Part shown: positions 1 through 8,502 of the stretch, in pieces
Position numbering within the stretch: position 1 is the first letter of the stretch
Layout: the number at the start of each line of letters is the position of its first letter
NCBI RefSeq assembly: GCF_001449115.1
Contig: NZ_LAIJ01000009.1
Location: forward strand, 1,370,114-1,434,113
Source of the DNA: Occallatibacter gabretensis
GTDB lineage: Bacteria > Acidobacteriota > Terriglobia > Terriglobales > Acidobacteriaceae
Direction: 5' to 3'
DNA length: 64,000 nt
The notes under the pieces: model-generated
Told to the model about the DNA's origin: nothing
What the model saw: only the letters and a program-made list of their open reading frames with translations
The model's database searches: none
Program-made: the position numbers and the translations under genes

Positions 1-537
1 GGAGCGGGAGTCTGAATCCTGCTGCTGGGTGGTTTTGTCGCCGAGGAAGAGGACGCCGGCCTGAAGGCTGAGCAGATCAAGGACGTTATTGCCTTCAAAG
101 GGAAGCGACTGAATCTGCTTGGTGTCGAAGGGGGTGCCGATGGTGGCGTCGTTGGTGTTGAGGGCTGAGAGAGTATCGACGACTTCGACGGTTTCCGCGC
201 CGGAAGAGGCGACGCCGAGCTTGAAATCGATGGTACGGGGCTGGTTGACGAGCAGCTCGACGATTTGTTTCTGCGGAGCGAAACCGGGAGCATCGGCCTG
301 CACGGTGTAGGTTCCGGGCGTGATCTGCTCGAAGGCGTACTCCCCGCGATCGCCGGTGATGTGCTCTGACTTGAAGCCGGTGTCGGGGTTGACGATGGAG
401 AGCTTTGCCTTGGAGATCACCGCGCCTGAGGGATCGGTGATGGTGCCGTGCAGGGCGGTGACGGCGGTCTGGGCGACGACCGCCATGGGCGCGGCGACGG
501 CGCAGAGGAATAACAGGAGCGTGCGGTAATGCCTCAT
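1..537 (-). CDS. TonB-dependent receptor with N-terminal carboxypeptidase-like domain (5' part only)
   Basis: The reading frame starts with ATG at 537 and stays open for 179 codons to the left edge, so only the N-terminus is present. A signal peptide covers about residues 1-22 (hydrophobic LLLFLCAVAAPMAVVAQ). Residues 25-95 match a carboxypeptidase regulatory-like fold, with the typical HGTITDPSGAVI start and GEYAFEQITPGTYTV. The following stretch (TKQIQSLPFEGNNVLDLL) resembles the plug of large acidobacterial OmpA/TonB receptors, which import or bind polymers at the outer membrane. The beta-barrel lies outside the window. It is divergent from nothing nearby; the ADOP gene upstream reads the same way across a 370-base gap. 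Family assignment is by motif; substrate unknown. Confidence 0.8.
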   Translation of the reverse strand, partial: MRHYRTLLLFLCAVAAPMAVVAQTAVTALHGTITDPSGAVISKAKLSIVNPDTGFKSEHITGDRGEYAFEQITPGTYTVQADAPGFAPQKQIVELLVNQPRTIDFKLGVASSGAETVEVVDTLSALNTNDATIGTPFDTKQIQSLPFEGNNVLDLLSLQAGVLFLGDKTTQQQDSDSRS

Positions 538-907
538 ATAGATTGCCTCCGAAAGTGATACAAAATGCGACTCCGCTGCGCCCGCTTGCGCGGTGAGCGG
601 CATGGTTTCTGAGATAGCGGTGCGCTCTCCGCGAGCGAGAATTGCGAGGAGTTGGCGCGAAGTTATGAGTGCTGTAATCGTTCGGTCAGCGAAGGGCCAA
701 GCAAGTGATCTTCAGGGAATTGGCTTAATGGGAGGCTGTCAGGCGGGGTATGGTGAACGCATAAAGATAAAGAATTTCGATGGCGGGGAGAAAGACAGCT
801 TTTAGGAGGGAGTTCGTAGTTTGATAGCGAGAGAACGTGCGGAAGTGCTGTCCCAGGTCCGAAAACACGGACCTGGGGCACCCGGAATTGGCGACGATGT
901 GAGGAAT
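538..907. other. Intergenic stretch without a recognisable gene
   Basis: This 370-base gap separates the ADOP gene from the TonB receptor gene. Open frames in it look like shadows: they lack coding character and a ribosome binding site. The only structured piece is a hairpin repeat at 845-883, listed separately. The receptor promoter must lie here, but I could not pick convincing -35 and -10 boxes. Confidence 0.5.
845..883 (+). repeat. REP-like hairpin repeat, type 1, copy 1
   Basis: The sequence begins GTGCTGTCCCA and ends TGGGGCACCC, with the inner arms CAGGTCCG and CGGACCTG around a short A-rich loop. The same outer ends with different inner arms occur at 57018-57061, 57597-57646 and 59869-59916. 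It lies 25 bases from the ADOP stop codon, so it may also fold at the 3' end of that transcript. Confidence 0.65.
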
Positions 908-3610
908 TTAGCTGTTGCGCAGGGCGACCATCGGGTTGATGCGGGAGGCGCGGCGCGCGGGTAGATAGCCGGAGAGAACGGCGACGGCGATGAGGGTGAG
1001 CGCCATGGCGATAAATGTGGCTGTGTCCCATGGGGAGACGTCAAAGAGCAGCGCGGCGATGAGACGAGCTGCGCCGAGCGAGGCCGCCGTGCCAAGGACA
1101 ATGCCGACGAGCGCAAGGCGGAGTGTGCCGACGAGAACCTTGCGCTGGACGCGACCGGCGCTGGAGCCAAGAGCCATGCGAATGCCGATCTCCTGCGTCT
1201 GTCGTGTAACGGAGTAGGAGATGACGCCGTAGATACCGAGCGCGGCGAGAATCAGGCCGAGCGTGGCGAAGGATACGACGAGCAGCATGAAGAAACGGCG
1301 CGGCGAGTTGGCGTGATCGATAAGCGTCTGGATGGGCAGAAACTCGGCATTAGTCTGCTTAGGGTTGAGGTCTTTGAGGACGTGCATGACGCTGGTTGCG
1401 AGAGCTGCTGGCGGCAGCGTGGTGCGCAGGACCAACTGTGCCCCGTTGGGACCGGTCTGCATCATGGGGTAGTAGATCTGCCAACCGGTGGGGGCTTCCA
1501 CGTTGTCGGCGTGGACGTCACCCACGACACCAACGACGCGTGCATGATCGAATTGACCGGCGTTGATGAGGATTTTCCCCACCGCGTCTTCATTGGGCCA
1601 GAGGTAGCGGGCCATGCCGGCACTGATGAGCACGACGCCTTCGCCTGCAGGACCGTCGTCCCATGTAAAGTCACGGCCGTGCACTCTCATGCCCATGGCG
1701 CGGACGTAGCCGGGAGAGACCACGTAGACGAGCGGACTGTCTGCACCGCGAAAGTCGTCGGGGTTGCGGCCCTGCGGAGTTGGCACTCCCCATGCGCGGT
1801 TACGGCCGAGCGGCAGGTAGTCGGAGGTTCCGGCAGCCTCAATGCCGGGAATGGCGGTGACGCGAGAGATGATCTGCTGAAAGATGACGCCGCGCTTCGC
1901 GGCGCTCAATGCACCTGTTCTGTCGTTGGGAACGTTGTCGTCGTAATCGACGTTGACGGCGGCGGAGTGCGCTGACTCAAAGCCGAGGTCGAGATTGACG
2001 ACTTTGAGGAAGCTGCGGAGCAGAAGGCCTGCGCCAACTAACAACATGCAGGCAAGTGCTACCTCTGTAACGACGAGGATGGAACGAACACGCTCGTGTT
2101 TGCGGCTCTGGCCGGTTCCAGTGCCGGAATCCTTGATAGCTTCCTGCAGATTGACGCCTGCCATGCGAATACCGGGGAGAAGACCGAAGCAGGCAGCTGT
2201 GACGATGGCGATCAGGACGGTCCAGAGGAGGGAGCTCATGTCAATGTGCAGCGTGGCGAGCAGCGGCAAAGCGACGGAGCCCTGATGCGAAAGCCAGAAG
2301 AGCAGCGTGCCTGCGAGCACGAGACCGAGTACGGCTCCAGCGGCGGAGAGCATGAGGCTTTCTGTGAGGAGCTGACGGATAATACGCGCGCGGCTTGCGC
2401 CGAGAGCGCCGCGCATGGCGAACTCCTTGGAGCGGGCGGAGGCGCGAGCGAGCAGAAGGTTGGAGAGATTGACGCAGGCGATGAGGAGGATGGCTCCGAC
2501 TGCCGACCAGAGGACGATGAGCGAACGCCGGAGCTTGCCGCTGACGTAGTCCTTGAGTGGGACGGGAACGAGCGAACCTGTGTATTGTCCAAGCGTGTTG
2601 GGTATTGATTTGCGGAAGTAGAGCCTGGGCGCGACGATGGCGGCTTCCGCCTTTGCCTGTTCCACGGTGACGCCGGGCTTCATGCGGCCGAGCAATGTGA
2701 CGATGTTGCCGTAGTTGCGGTCCTGGTCGAGGTTGAGCGGCGTGAAGGCGTCGTACCGCGAGCCGGGCTGGAAGACCGCGCCGAAGTCGAAGCTGGCAGG
2801 CAGTACGCCGATGACGGTGGTCTGAGTGCCGCTGATGTCGATGGCTTTACCCACGATGTTGGGGTCGCCATTGAACTGGTGTTTCCACCATCCATTCGAA
2901 AGAAGAATGACTGGCGCCGCGCCGTTTCGAGAGTCGGCGGGCGTGAAGAGGCGGCCCATCTGCGGCTGCACGCCGAGAACCTGGAAGAAGTTGGTGATGA
3001 CGTCGATGCCGGTGGCGGGAATGGGATCGCTCTGGCCGATTTTGAGACTCAGATTGTCAGGGCCGGAGAAGGCGAAGTAGCCGGTGATGTCCTGATAGGA
3101 GCGGCTCATGTCGCGGAACTCTTCATAGCCGTCTGAAGAGTAGGTAGCGCAGGACTGGCCGCACTTGGTGGGGGGCGGGGCGATCCAGACAAGCTGATGC
3201 GCGTTGGGAAATGGCAGCGGACGCAGGAGCAGCGTGTTTACCACCGAGAAGACGGCGATGTTTGCGCCGATGGCGAGGGCGAGAATGAGCACAGCGACGG
3301 TGGTGAAGCCCGCGTCGCGACGGAGAGTGCGGAGAGTGTAACGAATGTCCTGGCCGAGGTCATTCCAGTAATCCACGAGGTGCTTTTTGCGTTCCATTTT
3401 GTCTCCCATGTGTACGCCGATTTCTTCGATTTCCTGAACCCGGCCAAATTGGCGGTATGCTTCATGGCGCGCTGCTTCGGGACTCATTCCGTCGGCAATG
3501 AGATCGGCGATTTTGGACTCGATGTGAAAGTCGAGCTCATCGCGAACATCTGCTGCGGAATCGTGACCGAAGAAGCGGTCGTAGCGCCGCCAAATGGGCA
3601 GTTTGTTTAT
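908..3610 (-). CDS. ADOP-family ABC permease (MacB/FtsX type), non-canonical start
   Basis: A two-part permease of about 860-900 residues, the acidobacterial form in which two MacB-like periplasmic domains and two FtsX domains are joined. The first membrane helix is near FTTVAVLILALAIGANIAVF, the first FtsX block has AVGAILLIACVNLSNLLLAR, and the last has ALGIYGVISYSVTRQTQEIG. The first usable ATG is at 3487, but the frame upstream encodes a typical ADOP N-terminus (PIWRRYDRFFGHDSAADVRD and on to 3487). That stretch has no ATG, GTG or TTG; candidates are ATA at 3610, nine bases after GGAG and where an ATG would be expected, or CTG at 3601. The PadR gene ends just upstream in the same frame. 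Probably exports or remodels something under PadR control; substrate unknown. The start is uncertain. Confidence 0.85.
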   Translation of the reverse strand: MNKLPIWRRYDRFFGHDSAADVRDELDFHIESKIADLIADGMSPEAARHEAYRQFGRVQEIEEIGVHMGDKMERKKHLVDYWNDLGQDIRYTLRTLRRDAGFTTVAVLILALAIGANIAVFSVVNTLLLRPLPFPNAHQLVWIAPPPTKCGQSCATYSSDGYEEFRDMSRSYQDITGYFAFSGPDNLSLKIGQSDPIPATGIDVITNFFQVLGVQPQMGRLFTPADSRNGAAPVILLSNGWWKHQFNGDPNIVGKAIDISGTQTTVIGVLPASFDFGAVFQPGSRYDAFTPLNLDQDRNYGNIVTLLGRMKPGVTVEQAKAEAAIVAPRLYFRKSIPNTLGQYTGSLVPVPLKDYVSGKLRRSLIVLWSAVGAILLIACVNLSNLLLARASARSKEFAMRGALGASRARIIRQLLTESLMLSAAGAVLGLVLAGTLLFWLSHQGSVALPLLATLHIDMSSLLWTVLIAIVTAACFGLLPGIRMAGVNLQEAIKDSGTGTGQSRKHERVRSILVVTEVALACMLLVGAGLLLRSFLKVVNLDLGFESAHSAAVNVDYDDNVPNDRTGALSAAKRGVIFQQIISRVTAIPGIEAAGTSDYLPLGRNRAWGVPTPQGRNPDDFRGADSPLVYVVSPGYVRAMGMRVHGRDFTWDDGPAGEGVVLISAGMARYLWPNEDAVGKILINAGQFDHARVVGVVGDVHADNVEAPTGWQIYYPMMQTGPNGAQLVLRTTLPPAALATSVMHVLKDLNPKQTNAEFLPIQTLIDHANSPRRFFMLLVVSFATLGLILAALGIYGVISYSVTRQTQEIGIRMALGSSAGRVQRKVLVGTLRLALVGIVLGTAASLGAARLIAALLFDVSPWDTATFIAMALTLIAVAVLSGYLPARRASRINPMVALRNS

Positions 3611-3616
3611 GGCTTA

Positions 3617-3967
3617 CTACTCCGTAAACGCGAGCTGAGTGGCGCCCAGCACACGAGAGACGGCTTCAGCATACGCCTCCCAGGCGGCGCGCTCCTCATT
3701 GAGCTGCTTTTTGCCCGCCGGCGTGAGGCGATAAAACTTGGCCTTGCGGTTGTTTTCCGACAAGCCCCATTCCGAGACGAGAAATTCTTTACTCTCCAGC
3801 CGCCAGAGGGCCGGATAGAGAGTGCCTTCTTCGACGAGCAGGACATCCCCACTGTGCTGGCGGATGAAGGATGTGACAGCGTAGCCGTGCTGCGGACCCC
3901 AGAAGAGGGCTTTGAGGATGAGTACGTCGAGGGTTCCGCGAAGGAGTTCGAGTTTGGTTTTTTGCAT
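3617..3967 (-). CDS. PadR-family transcriptional regulator
   Basis: A 116-residue winged-helix protein. The N-terminus LELLRGTLDVLILKAL and GPQHGYAVTSFIRQ, then the wing VEEGTLYPALWRLE and the closing KAKFYRLTPAGKKQL, are the standard PadR pattern, followed by a short dimerisation helix. An AGGGGAG ribosome binding site lies four bases before the ATG. It precedes the ADOP permease gene by only a few bases and in the same frame, so the two are surely cotranscribed. PadR proteins usually repress their own operon in response to a small toxic ligand; the palindromic box at 3985-4026 just upstream is the likely operator. The ligand cannot be read from the sequence. Confidence 0.93.
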   Translation of the reverse strand: MQKTKLELLRGTLDVLILKALFWGPQHGYAVTSFIRQHSGDVLLVEEGTLYPALWRLESKEFLVSEWGLSENNRKAKFYRLTPAGKKQLNEERAAWEAYAEAVSRVLGATQLAFTE

Positions 3968-3984
3968 TGGCTCCCCTTTGGTTA

Positions 3985-4026
3985 CTAGGGGAGTGTCGCA
4001 TGATTCCCCTAGGAATGCAAGGGGAA
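3985..4026 (-). promoter_or_regulatory. Palindromic operator/promoter of the PadR-ADOP operon
   Basis: CTAGGGGA (3985-3992) and TCCCCTAG (4005-4012) are a perfect inverted repeat, and TTCCCCT (4004-4010) pairs again with AGGGGAA (4020-4026). On the minus strand TTGCAT and GACACT are spaced 17 bases apart and could be the -35 and -10 boxes, so a bound repressor would cover the promoter. A nearly identical 60-base block lies at 5819-5880. Function as PadR operator is inference from position and duplication. Confidence 0.6.
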
Positions 4027-4034
4027 GTTAAAAC

Positions 4035-4181
4035 TCATTTATTTTTTCTATGGGTTACGATCATCCGCATGGCTGCGAGGGCGGCGGATGCGCCCATTAC
4101 GAAGATGGAAAGAAGCGCGGAAACGGCAAGAATAGTTCTGGTCTGCCACGCGTGTCCTGCTGCGGTAGGTGGGCACGTCAC
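4035..4181 (-). CDS. Possible 48-residue membrane protein
   Basis: A short minus-strand frame starts with GTG at 4181, nine bases after the hydrolase stop, and ends with TGA at 4035. It encodes a soluble N-terminus with CPPTAAGHAW, then one convincing membrane helix (TILAVSALLSIFVMGASAAL) and a basic tail. There is no clear ribosome binding site, so translation would have to be coupled to the upstream hydrolase gene. It may be a real small protein or the tail of a lost membrane protein. I do not recognise the family. Confidence 0.35.
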   Translation of the reverse strand: MTCPPTAAGHAWQTRTILAVSALLSIFVMGASAALAAMRMIVTHRKNK

Positions 4182-4189
4182 ACCATGCG

Positions 4190-5818
4190 TTATGGCTTCG
4201 ATGTTTCTTGCATCTCCGTGATAGCCTTTTTCGCGCCCTCACTGTCCGGCTTAAGCGCCAACGACCGCCGGTAGGCGTCCAGCGATTCCGGGATATGGTT
4301 ACCCTTCCGCAGAGCTTCCCCGTAACTGTCCCATACGTTCCAGCTTTGTGGGAAAAGCACGGTATTGGTGTGCAGCACATCGATAGCAGCATCCAGATGA
4401 ATGTCTTCGGGCAGATGATAGTAGTTGTTCGCCCCCATCAGCTCATAGGCCATCGAATTCATCTCGTCTTCTGACAGCTCAACCGTGCCTGCTTCATTGC
4501 GCAACGTTGGGAGCAATTGATGCGCAGCGTCCGGGCCATCCTTCAGGAGAGTCTGTACATACAGCCGGGCGGCGCTCTTACGCGGTGCCGCTACGGCTTG
4601 CCCATTGAGAATCTTCAGCGCACGGCTAGCGATTTCATGCGCGTTCGAATGGGTATTGTCAAAAACAATCACAGTCTGGTCGCGAGTGAGGTTTCGCAAC
4701 AGCACACAACTTAGGCCGGTAGCCCCGCCACTGTGATACACCACATGGCCCAATACCGAATCCGGCTCAATTTCCCATCCCAGCCCGAAAACATCCGTCT
4801 TCTTCGGTTCTAACCGGGGAACGATCGGCGTGTAGGCAAGCTCCTGCATCAGCTTGCCAAGAAGCAACCCGCGCCTGAACGCTGTGTCGAACTTTAGCAG
4901 GTCTCGCATTGTGCTCACATAGTCGCCAAAGCCCGAAAATGCATAACTGTGCCAGTACTGGCGGATATAAGGAACCGTATTGGCCCGCACCGGGGTATCG
5001 GAGTAAGGGTGTGCGTAGATGTGCGGGTATGCAAATGTCTTTGAATCAAACTCGTTGTACTGCAGCGGCAATGGAATGAACTTCGTATCATGCATGTCTG
5101 CAGGCCGCAGTATGTGTTTCTCAATGTAGTCCGGATAAGGCTCACCACTTACTTTCTCTAATACCAGGGCGAGCACGATGTAATTGATGTTGTCGTAATT
5201 TTCCTTGTCGCCCGGAGCATAAAGTAACGGGATGTGACTTGCACTGACGACCGAAAGAAAGTCTGCATTCGTAAACACGCGTTCCTGCGAAGCATGCCAA
5301 AGGGGATCGAAATAGGTGTTGTACGACGGAAGACCAGACTTGTGAGAGAGTAGATGCCGCAGCTTGATCTCCCGGTACGGAAACGTCGGCAGATAGTCGG
5401 TAACCGGATCGTCTATATGTAGTTTTCCAGCTTGAGCGAGTTGAAGAATGCCCGTAGCGGTCAGGAGCTTGGATATGGAAGCAATCGGAAACTGAACATC
5501 TGGAGTGTTCAGCCGGTGGTCTGAAAAATCAGCATATCCAAAGGACTTTTCGTAAACAACTTTGCCACTCTGAGTAATAAGCACGCCGCCATTGAACTGC
5601 CAGTTCTCTACCAGGATACGGAAATCCTCATCGAGTGCTGCCTGCTGCCCAAACCCATAGCGTGAGCTGAACAGGGTCAGAAATATAAGTACCGGAAGCC
5701 AAGCCAGCCTGCTACTCCCTCGTCGGTGCATGCTCGCAGCAATGCCATAACTGTGCTGCGTACCCCAGGCGAGGGCTTTCAGTGTGTCGCGAAGGCGTTC
5801 GAGCTGAAGTTTAGGCAT
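4190..5818 (-). CDS. Secreted serine beta-lactamase-like hydrolase fused to a PadR N-terminal fragment
   Basis: From ATG 5818, which has a strong AAAGGGGAG site, the first about 29 residues are the start of a PadR protein (LERLRDTLKALAWGTQHSYG). The frame then runs into a second methionine at 5731 followed by a signal peptide (RRGSSRLAWLPVLIFLTLF) and a class C beta-lactamase/esterase domain. Catalytic motifs are SISK (S-x-x-K) about 85 residues after the second methionine, YDN, and HSG near the end of the domain. The last about 100 residues contain a TPR-like helical repeat (VWDSYGEALRKGNHIPESL). The native start is probably 5731; the upstream part looks like a captured PadR promoter and start. 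Likely acts on an ester or peptide outside the cytoplasm; substrate unknown. Confidence 0.85.
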   Translation of the reverse strand: MPKLQLERLRDTLKALAWGTQHSYGIAASMHRRGSSRLAWLPVLIFLTLFSSRYGFGQQAALDEDFRILVENWQFNGGVLITQSGKVVYEKSFGYADFSDHRLNTPDVQFPIASISKLLTATGILQLAQAGKLHIDDPVTDYLPTFPYREIKLRHLLSHKSGLPSYNTYFDPLWHASQERVFTNADFLSVVSASHIPLLYAPGDKENYDNINYIVLALVLEKVSGEPYPDYIEKHILRPADMHDTKFIPLPLQYNEFDSKTFAYPHIYAHPYSDTPVRANTVPYIRQYWHSYAFSGFGDYVSTMRDLLKFDTAFRRGLLLGKLMQELAYTPIVPRLEPKKTDVFGLGWEIEPDSVLGHVVYHSGGATGLSCVLLRNLTRDQTVIVFDNTHSNAHEIASRALKILNGQAVAAPRKSAARLYVQTLLKDGPDAAHQLLPTLRNEAGTVELSEDEMNSMAYELMGANNYYHLPEDIHLDAAIDVLHTNTVLFPQSWNVWDSYGEALRKGNHIPESLDAYRRSLALKPDSEGAKKAITEMQETSKP

Positions 5819-5835
5819 TGTCTCCCCTTTGGTTG

Positions 5836-5878
5836 CTAGGGGAGTGTCGCATAGGTTCCCCTTGGACTGCAAGGGGAA
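5836..5878 (-). promoter_or_regulatory. Second copy of the PadR-type operator, upstream of the hydrolase
   Basis: CTAGGGGA (5836-5843) is followed by the perfect inverted repeat TTCCCCTT (5856-5863) and AAGGGGAA (5871-5878). The surrounding 60 bases, including the ribosome binding site, match the region in front of the intact PadR gene almost base for base. The PadR encoded at 3617-3967 would therefore be expected to bind here too. Confidence 0.6.
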
Positions 5879-5908
5879 AGAGATTTTCTTACGCGCGATG
5901 CATTTGCG

Positions 5909-7126
5909 CTATGGCGCTTTCCTGCCCAGCGCTGTGACGTATCCAGGATTGACTCGTTCACCGCTGAAGGTAATCTTCTTCAGAAGATCATCAAACGCTT
6001 TCTGCGCATCTTCAGGTGATGGCCGCGTGGCGATGCGTTTTTCGGCATTTCCTGTTCCGCCTGGCATCTTGCTGAGCGCAATGATGGCGTCCCATCCCGC
6101 CGGGCGATCGAAGGTCACAACGCTCGATGGAACGTCCATCTTTTTGTACGGCCAGAAGCACCAGCCCACGTGGTTCTCTTCAAGCGTTTTTACAAATGCG
6201 GAAATCCATGCGTCGTTGTTCTCGCCTGATTCGCCAAGCCAGATGGGCACCTGCCACTTGTCGCGAAAATCGAGATACTCGCGGATGACGTCCGCGTCCG
6301 TCGTCTTTGTCCAGTACTTGTGGAAGGTGTACATGACGTTCGCATCCCACGGTTTGCCGAATACCTTGAAGTTCGTATCCCACTGTGCGCCGCCCAGAAT
6401 GAGTACGTGATGCTTGTCTACTGCGCGCACGGCGGAGCCAATTCGCTTGTAGAGCGGCTCAAGATCGCTGTTGTATCGCTGCAGTGCGGGAAAATGCGGT
6501 ATGGGCTCATTGAGAAGGTCATAGCCAAGGACGGTTGGCTCAGCACTGTAATGCCTGGCGATCCCCTGCCAGATCTCGATGGTCTTTTTCTGCGCGGCGG
6601 CGTCGAGGTAGAGCCATGGGTAGCCATCACTGTCATCGATATTGGTGCCTGTCTGGCCGCCGGGAGCGCAGTGCAGATCGAGGATGACGTAGATGTGATC
6701 CTTCTTTGCCCACTGGACGAGATGGTCCACGAGACGGAATCCTTCGGCTCCATCGCCGTCAAAGAACTTCCAGTGCATGGGCACGCGCACGGAGTTGAAG
6801 CCCATTGCCGCGATGCGGTCGATATCCGCTTCTGTGATGTAGTTTTCGCGCCACGTCTTCCAGAAGGTGTCGGCCTTGGATGGACCGATGAGTTCCTGGC
6901 TCAGTTGGAGGATTTCGCTTGGGCTTTGCGCACCGTCCTCGAAATGGAACATGTAGCCTTCCGGCTCAAGCCAGTTGCCGAGGTTGGTTCCACGCAGCAT
7001 CAAAGGTTTGCCTGCCCCGTCTACCAGTTCAGTGCCCTTGGCATGCACAAATCCCGTTTGTCCGTGCAGCACTGTGCAAGCGCACACTGCCGCCAAACTC
7101 AGAACACTTAACCATCGCATCCGCAT
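5909..7126 (-). CDS. Secreted glycoside hydrolase family 5 (cellulase-like)
   Basis: About 405 residues from ATG 7126 (7120 is equally possible; the longer frame to 7270 has no coding character). A signal peptide (RWLSVLSLAAVCACTVLHGQ) leads into a TIM barrel. The early RGTNLGNWLEPEG, the RVPMHW strand and the two catalytic glutamates, LLNEP near residue 207 and WLGESGE near residue 299, are the GH5 signature. GH5 enzymes retain the anomeric configuration and cut beta-glucans or mannans. Together with the GH35-like gene at 9669 this suggests plant or microbial polysaccharide use. It diverges from the flavin reductase gene at 7288. Exact substrate cannot be told. Confidence 0.88.
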   Translation of the reverse strand: MRMRWLSVLSLAAVCACTVLHGQTGFVHAKGTELVDGAGKPLMLRGTNLGNWLEPEGYMFHFEDGAQSPSEILQLSQELIGPSKADTFWKTWRENYITEADIDRIAAMGFNSVRVPMHWKFFDGDGAEGFRLVDHLVQWAKKDHIYVILDLHCAPGGQTGTNIDDSDGYPWLYLDAAAQKKTIEIWQGIARHYSAEPTVLGYDLLNEPIPHFPALQRYNSDLEPLYKRIGSAVRAVDKHHVLILGGAQWDTNFKVFGKPWDANVMYTFHKYWTKTTDADVIREYLDFRDKWQVPIWLGESGENNDAWISAFVKTLEENHVGWCFWPYKKMDVPSSVVTFDRPAGWDAIIALSKMPGGTGNAEKRIATRPSPEDAQKAFDDLLKKITFSGERVNPGYVTALGRKAP

Positions 7127-7287
7127 CGCGGATTGAGTATACGGTCGGGCAGGGTGGGTGAGCGCAATCAGAGACTGTAGGGGTACACTTCTGATAGCTG
7201 TGATAGATGATCCGCACGCTTGGGTCAGCATCCCGGTGAAGGCGCGCATGGTGCCTGCCGGTCCGCCCAAAGGAGAACAAAAAACGG

Positions 7288-8466
7288 ATGCAACTCGAGG
7301 CGAACCAGGCCACGGAAGCCCGTGGCGCAGAGCACTCTTCTATTTACTCCCGCAAGAATCCATATACTGCCGCTGTTCTGATGAACCGCCTGCTGACTGG
7401 TCCAGCCTCAGAGAAAGAGACCCGGCATATTGAGGTGTCGCTGGAAGGATCCGGCATTCAATACACTCCGGGAGACTCGTTAGGTGTCCTTCCCGAGAAC
7501 CGTTCTGACATGGTGCAGGAAGTGCTGCAGCTTCTGAATTTCAGAGGCGACGAGGCTGTGAAGGATTTTTATGGCGGAGCGCTTCAGCTTCGCGAGGCGC
7601 TGACATCCTGGCTGGTGCTCGGCAAGATGTCCCACTCCACCGTCAAAGCCTGGTCGAAACTGGCGGACAACGTAGAGCTGGCGGCACTTGTATTGCCGGA
7701 AAACAAAGTCCAATTGGAAAGTTATCTCTGGGGGCGGGAGTTCCGCGATTTGCTGGAGCAATTTCCGGCGAAGTTGGAGGATCCTCAGCAGCTTTTCAAA
7801 ATTCTCCCCCGGCTGGCTCCAAGACTGTATTCGATCTCGTCCAGTCAGGCGCTTCATCCGGCGACTGTACACATGTCGGTGCGCATTGTGCGCTACGAGA
7901 GTTATGGGCGAGAGAGGCTTGGAGTCTGTTCAGGACAGCTCGGCGAACGCTCGCCCCTTGGAGCGGCGCTACCTACCTTCATTCATTCCAATCAGCTATT
8001 CCGTTTGCCAGAAAATCCGGATGCGCCGGTGATTATGGTGGGGCCGGGCACGGGACTCGCGCCATTCCGGGCGTTCCTGGAACATAAGCAGGCTGGGCTC
8101 GGACGCTGGCCGATGTGGCTCTTCTTTGGCGAGCAGCGTGAGCAGCAGGATTTTCTGTATCGGGAAGAAATGTACGCGTGGCTGGAAAACGGCGTGATGC
8201 AGCGCCTGGACACCGCATTCTCGCGCGATCAGCAGAAGAAGATCTATGTGCAGGATCGGATTCGCGAGCAGTCCGCACTGCTATGGGAGTGGCTGGAGCG
8301 CGGCGCATACTTTTATGTCTGTGGCGATTCCAAGCGGATGGCTCCGGATGTGGAAGCGGCTGTTCTGGAAGCCATTGCTCAGCATAGCGGCAAGGGACCG
8401 GAATATGCGGCGGCATTTGTGGCGGACATGAGGAAGCAGAAGCGCTATCTAAGGGACGTGTACTGA
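7288..8466 (+). CDS. CysJ-like FAD/NADPH reductase without flavodoxin domain
   Basis: 392 residues. Domains in order: FAD-binding domain of the sulfite reductase flavoprotein/P450 reductase type with helical insert (about 25-235), RLYSISSS at 179-186 binding FAD, VCSGQLGE, then the NADPH-binding domain with GPGTGLAPFR at 252-261, FFGEQRE, YVCGD and the C-terminal KRYLRDVY. CysJ proper has an N-terminal flavodoxin domain; here it is absent, so electrons must pass to a separate carrier or directly to a hemoprotein. Such short forms often serve nitrite or sulfite reductases, but none is in this window. AAAGGAG precedes the ATG. Electron acceptor unknown. Confidence 0.82.
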   Translation: MQLEANQATEARGAEHSSIYSRKNPYTAAVLMNRLLTGPASEKETRHIEVSLEGSGIQYTPGDSLGVLPENRSDMVQEVLQLLNFRGDEAVKDFYGGALQLREALTSWLVLGKMSHSTVKAWSKLADNVELAALVLPENKVQLESYLWGREFRDLLEQFPAKLEDPQQLFKILPRLAPRLYSISSSQALHPATVHMSVRIVRYESYGRERLGVCSGQLGERSPLGAALPTFIHSNQLFRLPENPDAPVIMVGPGTGLAPFRAFLEHKQAGLGRWPMWLFFGEQREQQDFLYREEMYAWLENGVMQRLDTAFSRDQQKKIYVQDRIREQSALLWEWLERGAYFYVCGDSKRMAPDVEAAVLEAIAQHSGKGPEYAAAFVADMRKQKRYLRDVY

Positions 8467-8502
8467 GCATTCGCCGGCTGCGATCCCCCATATGTTGGAT
8501 CG

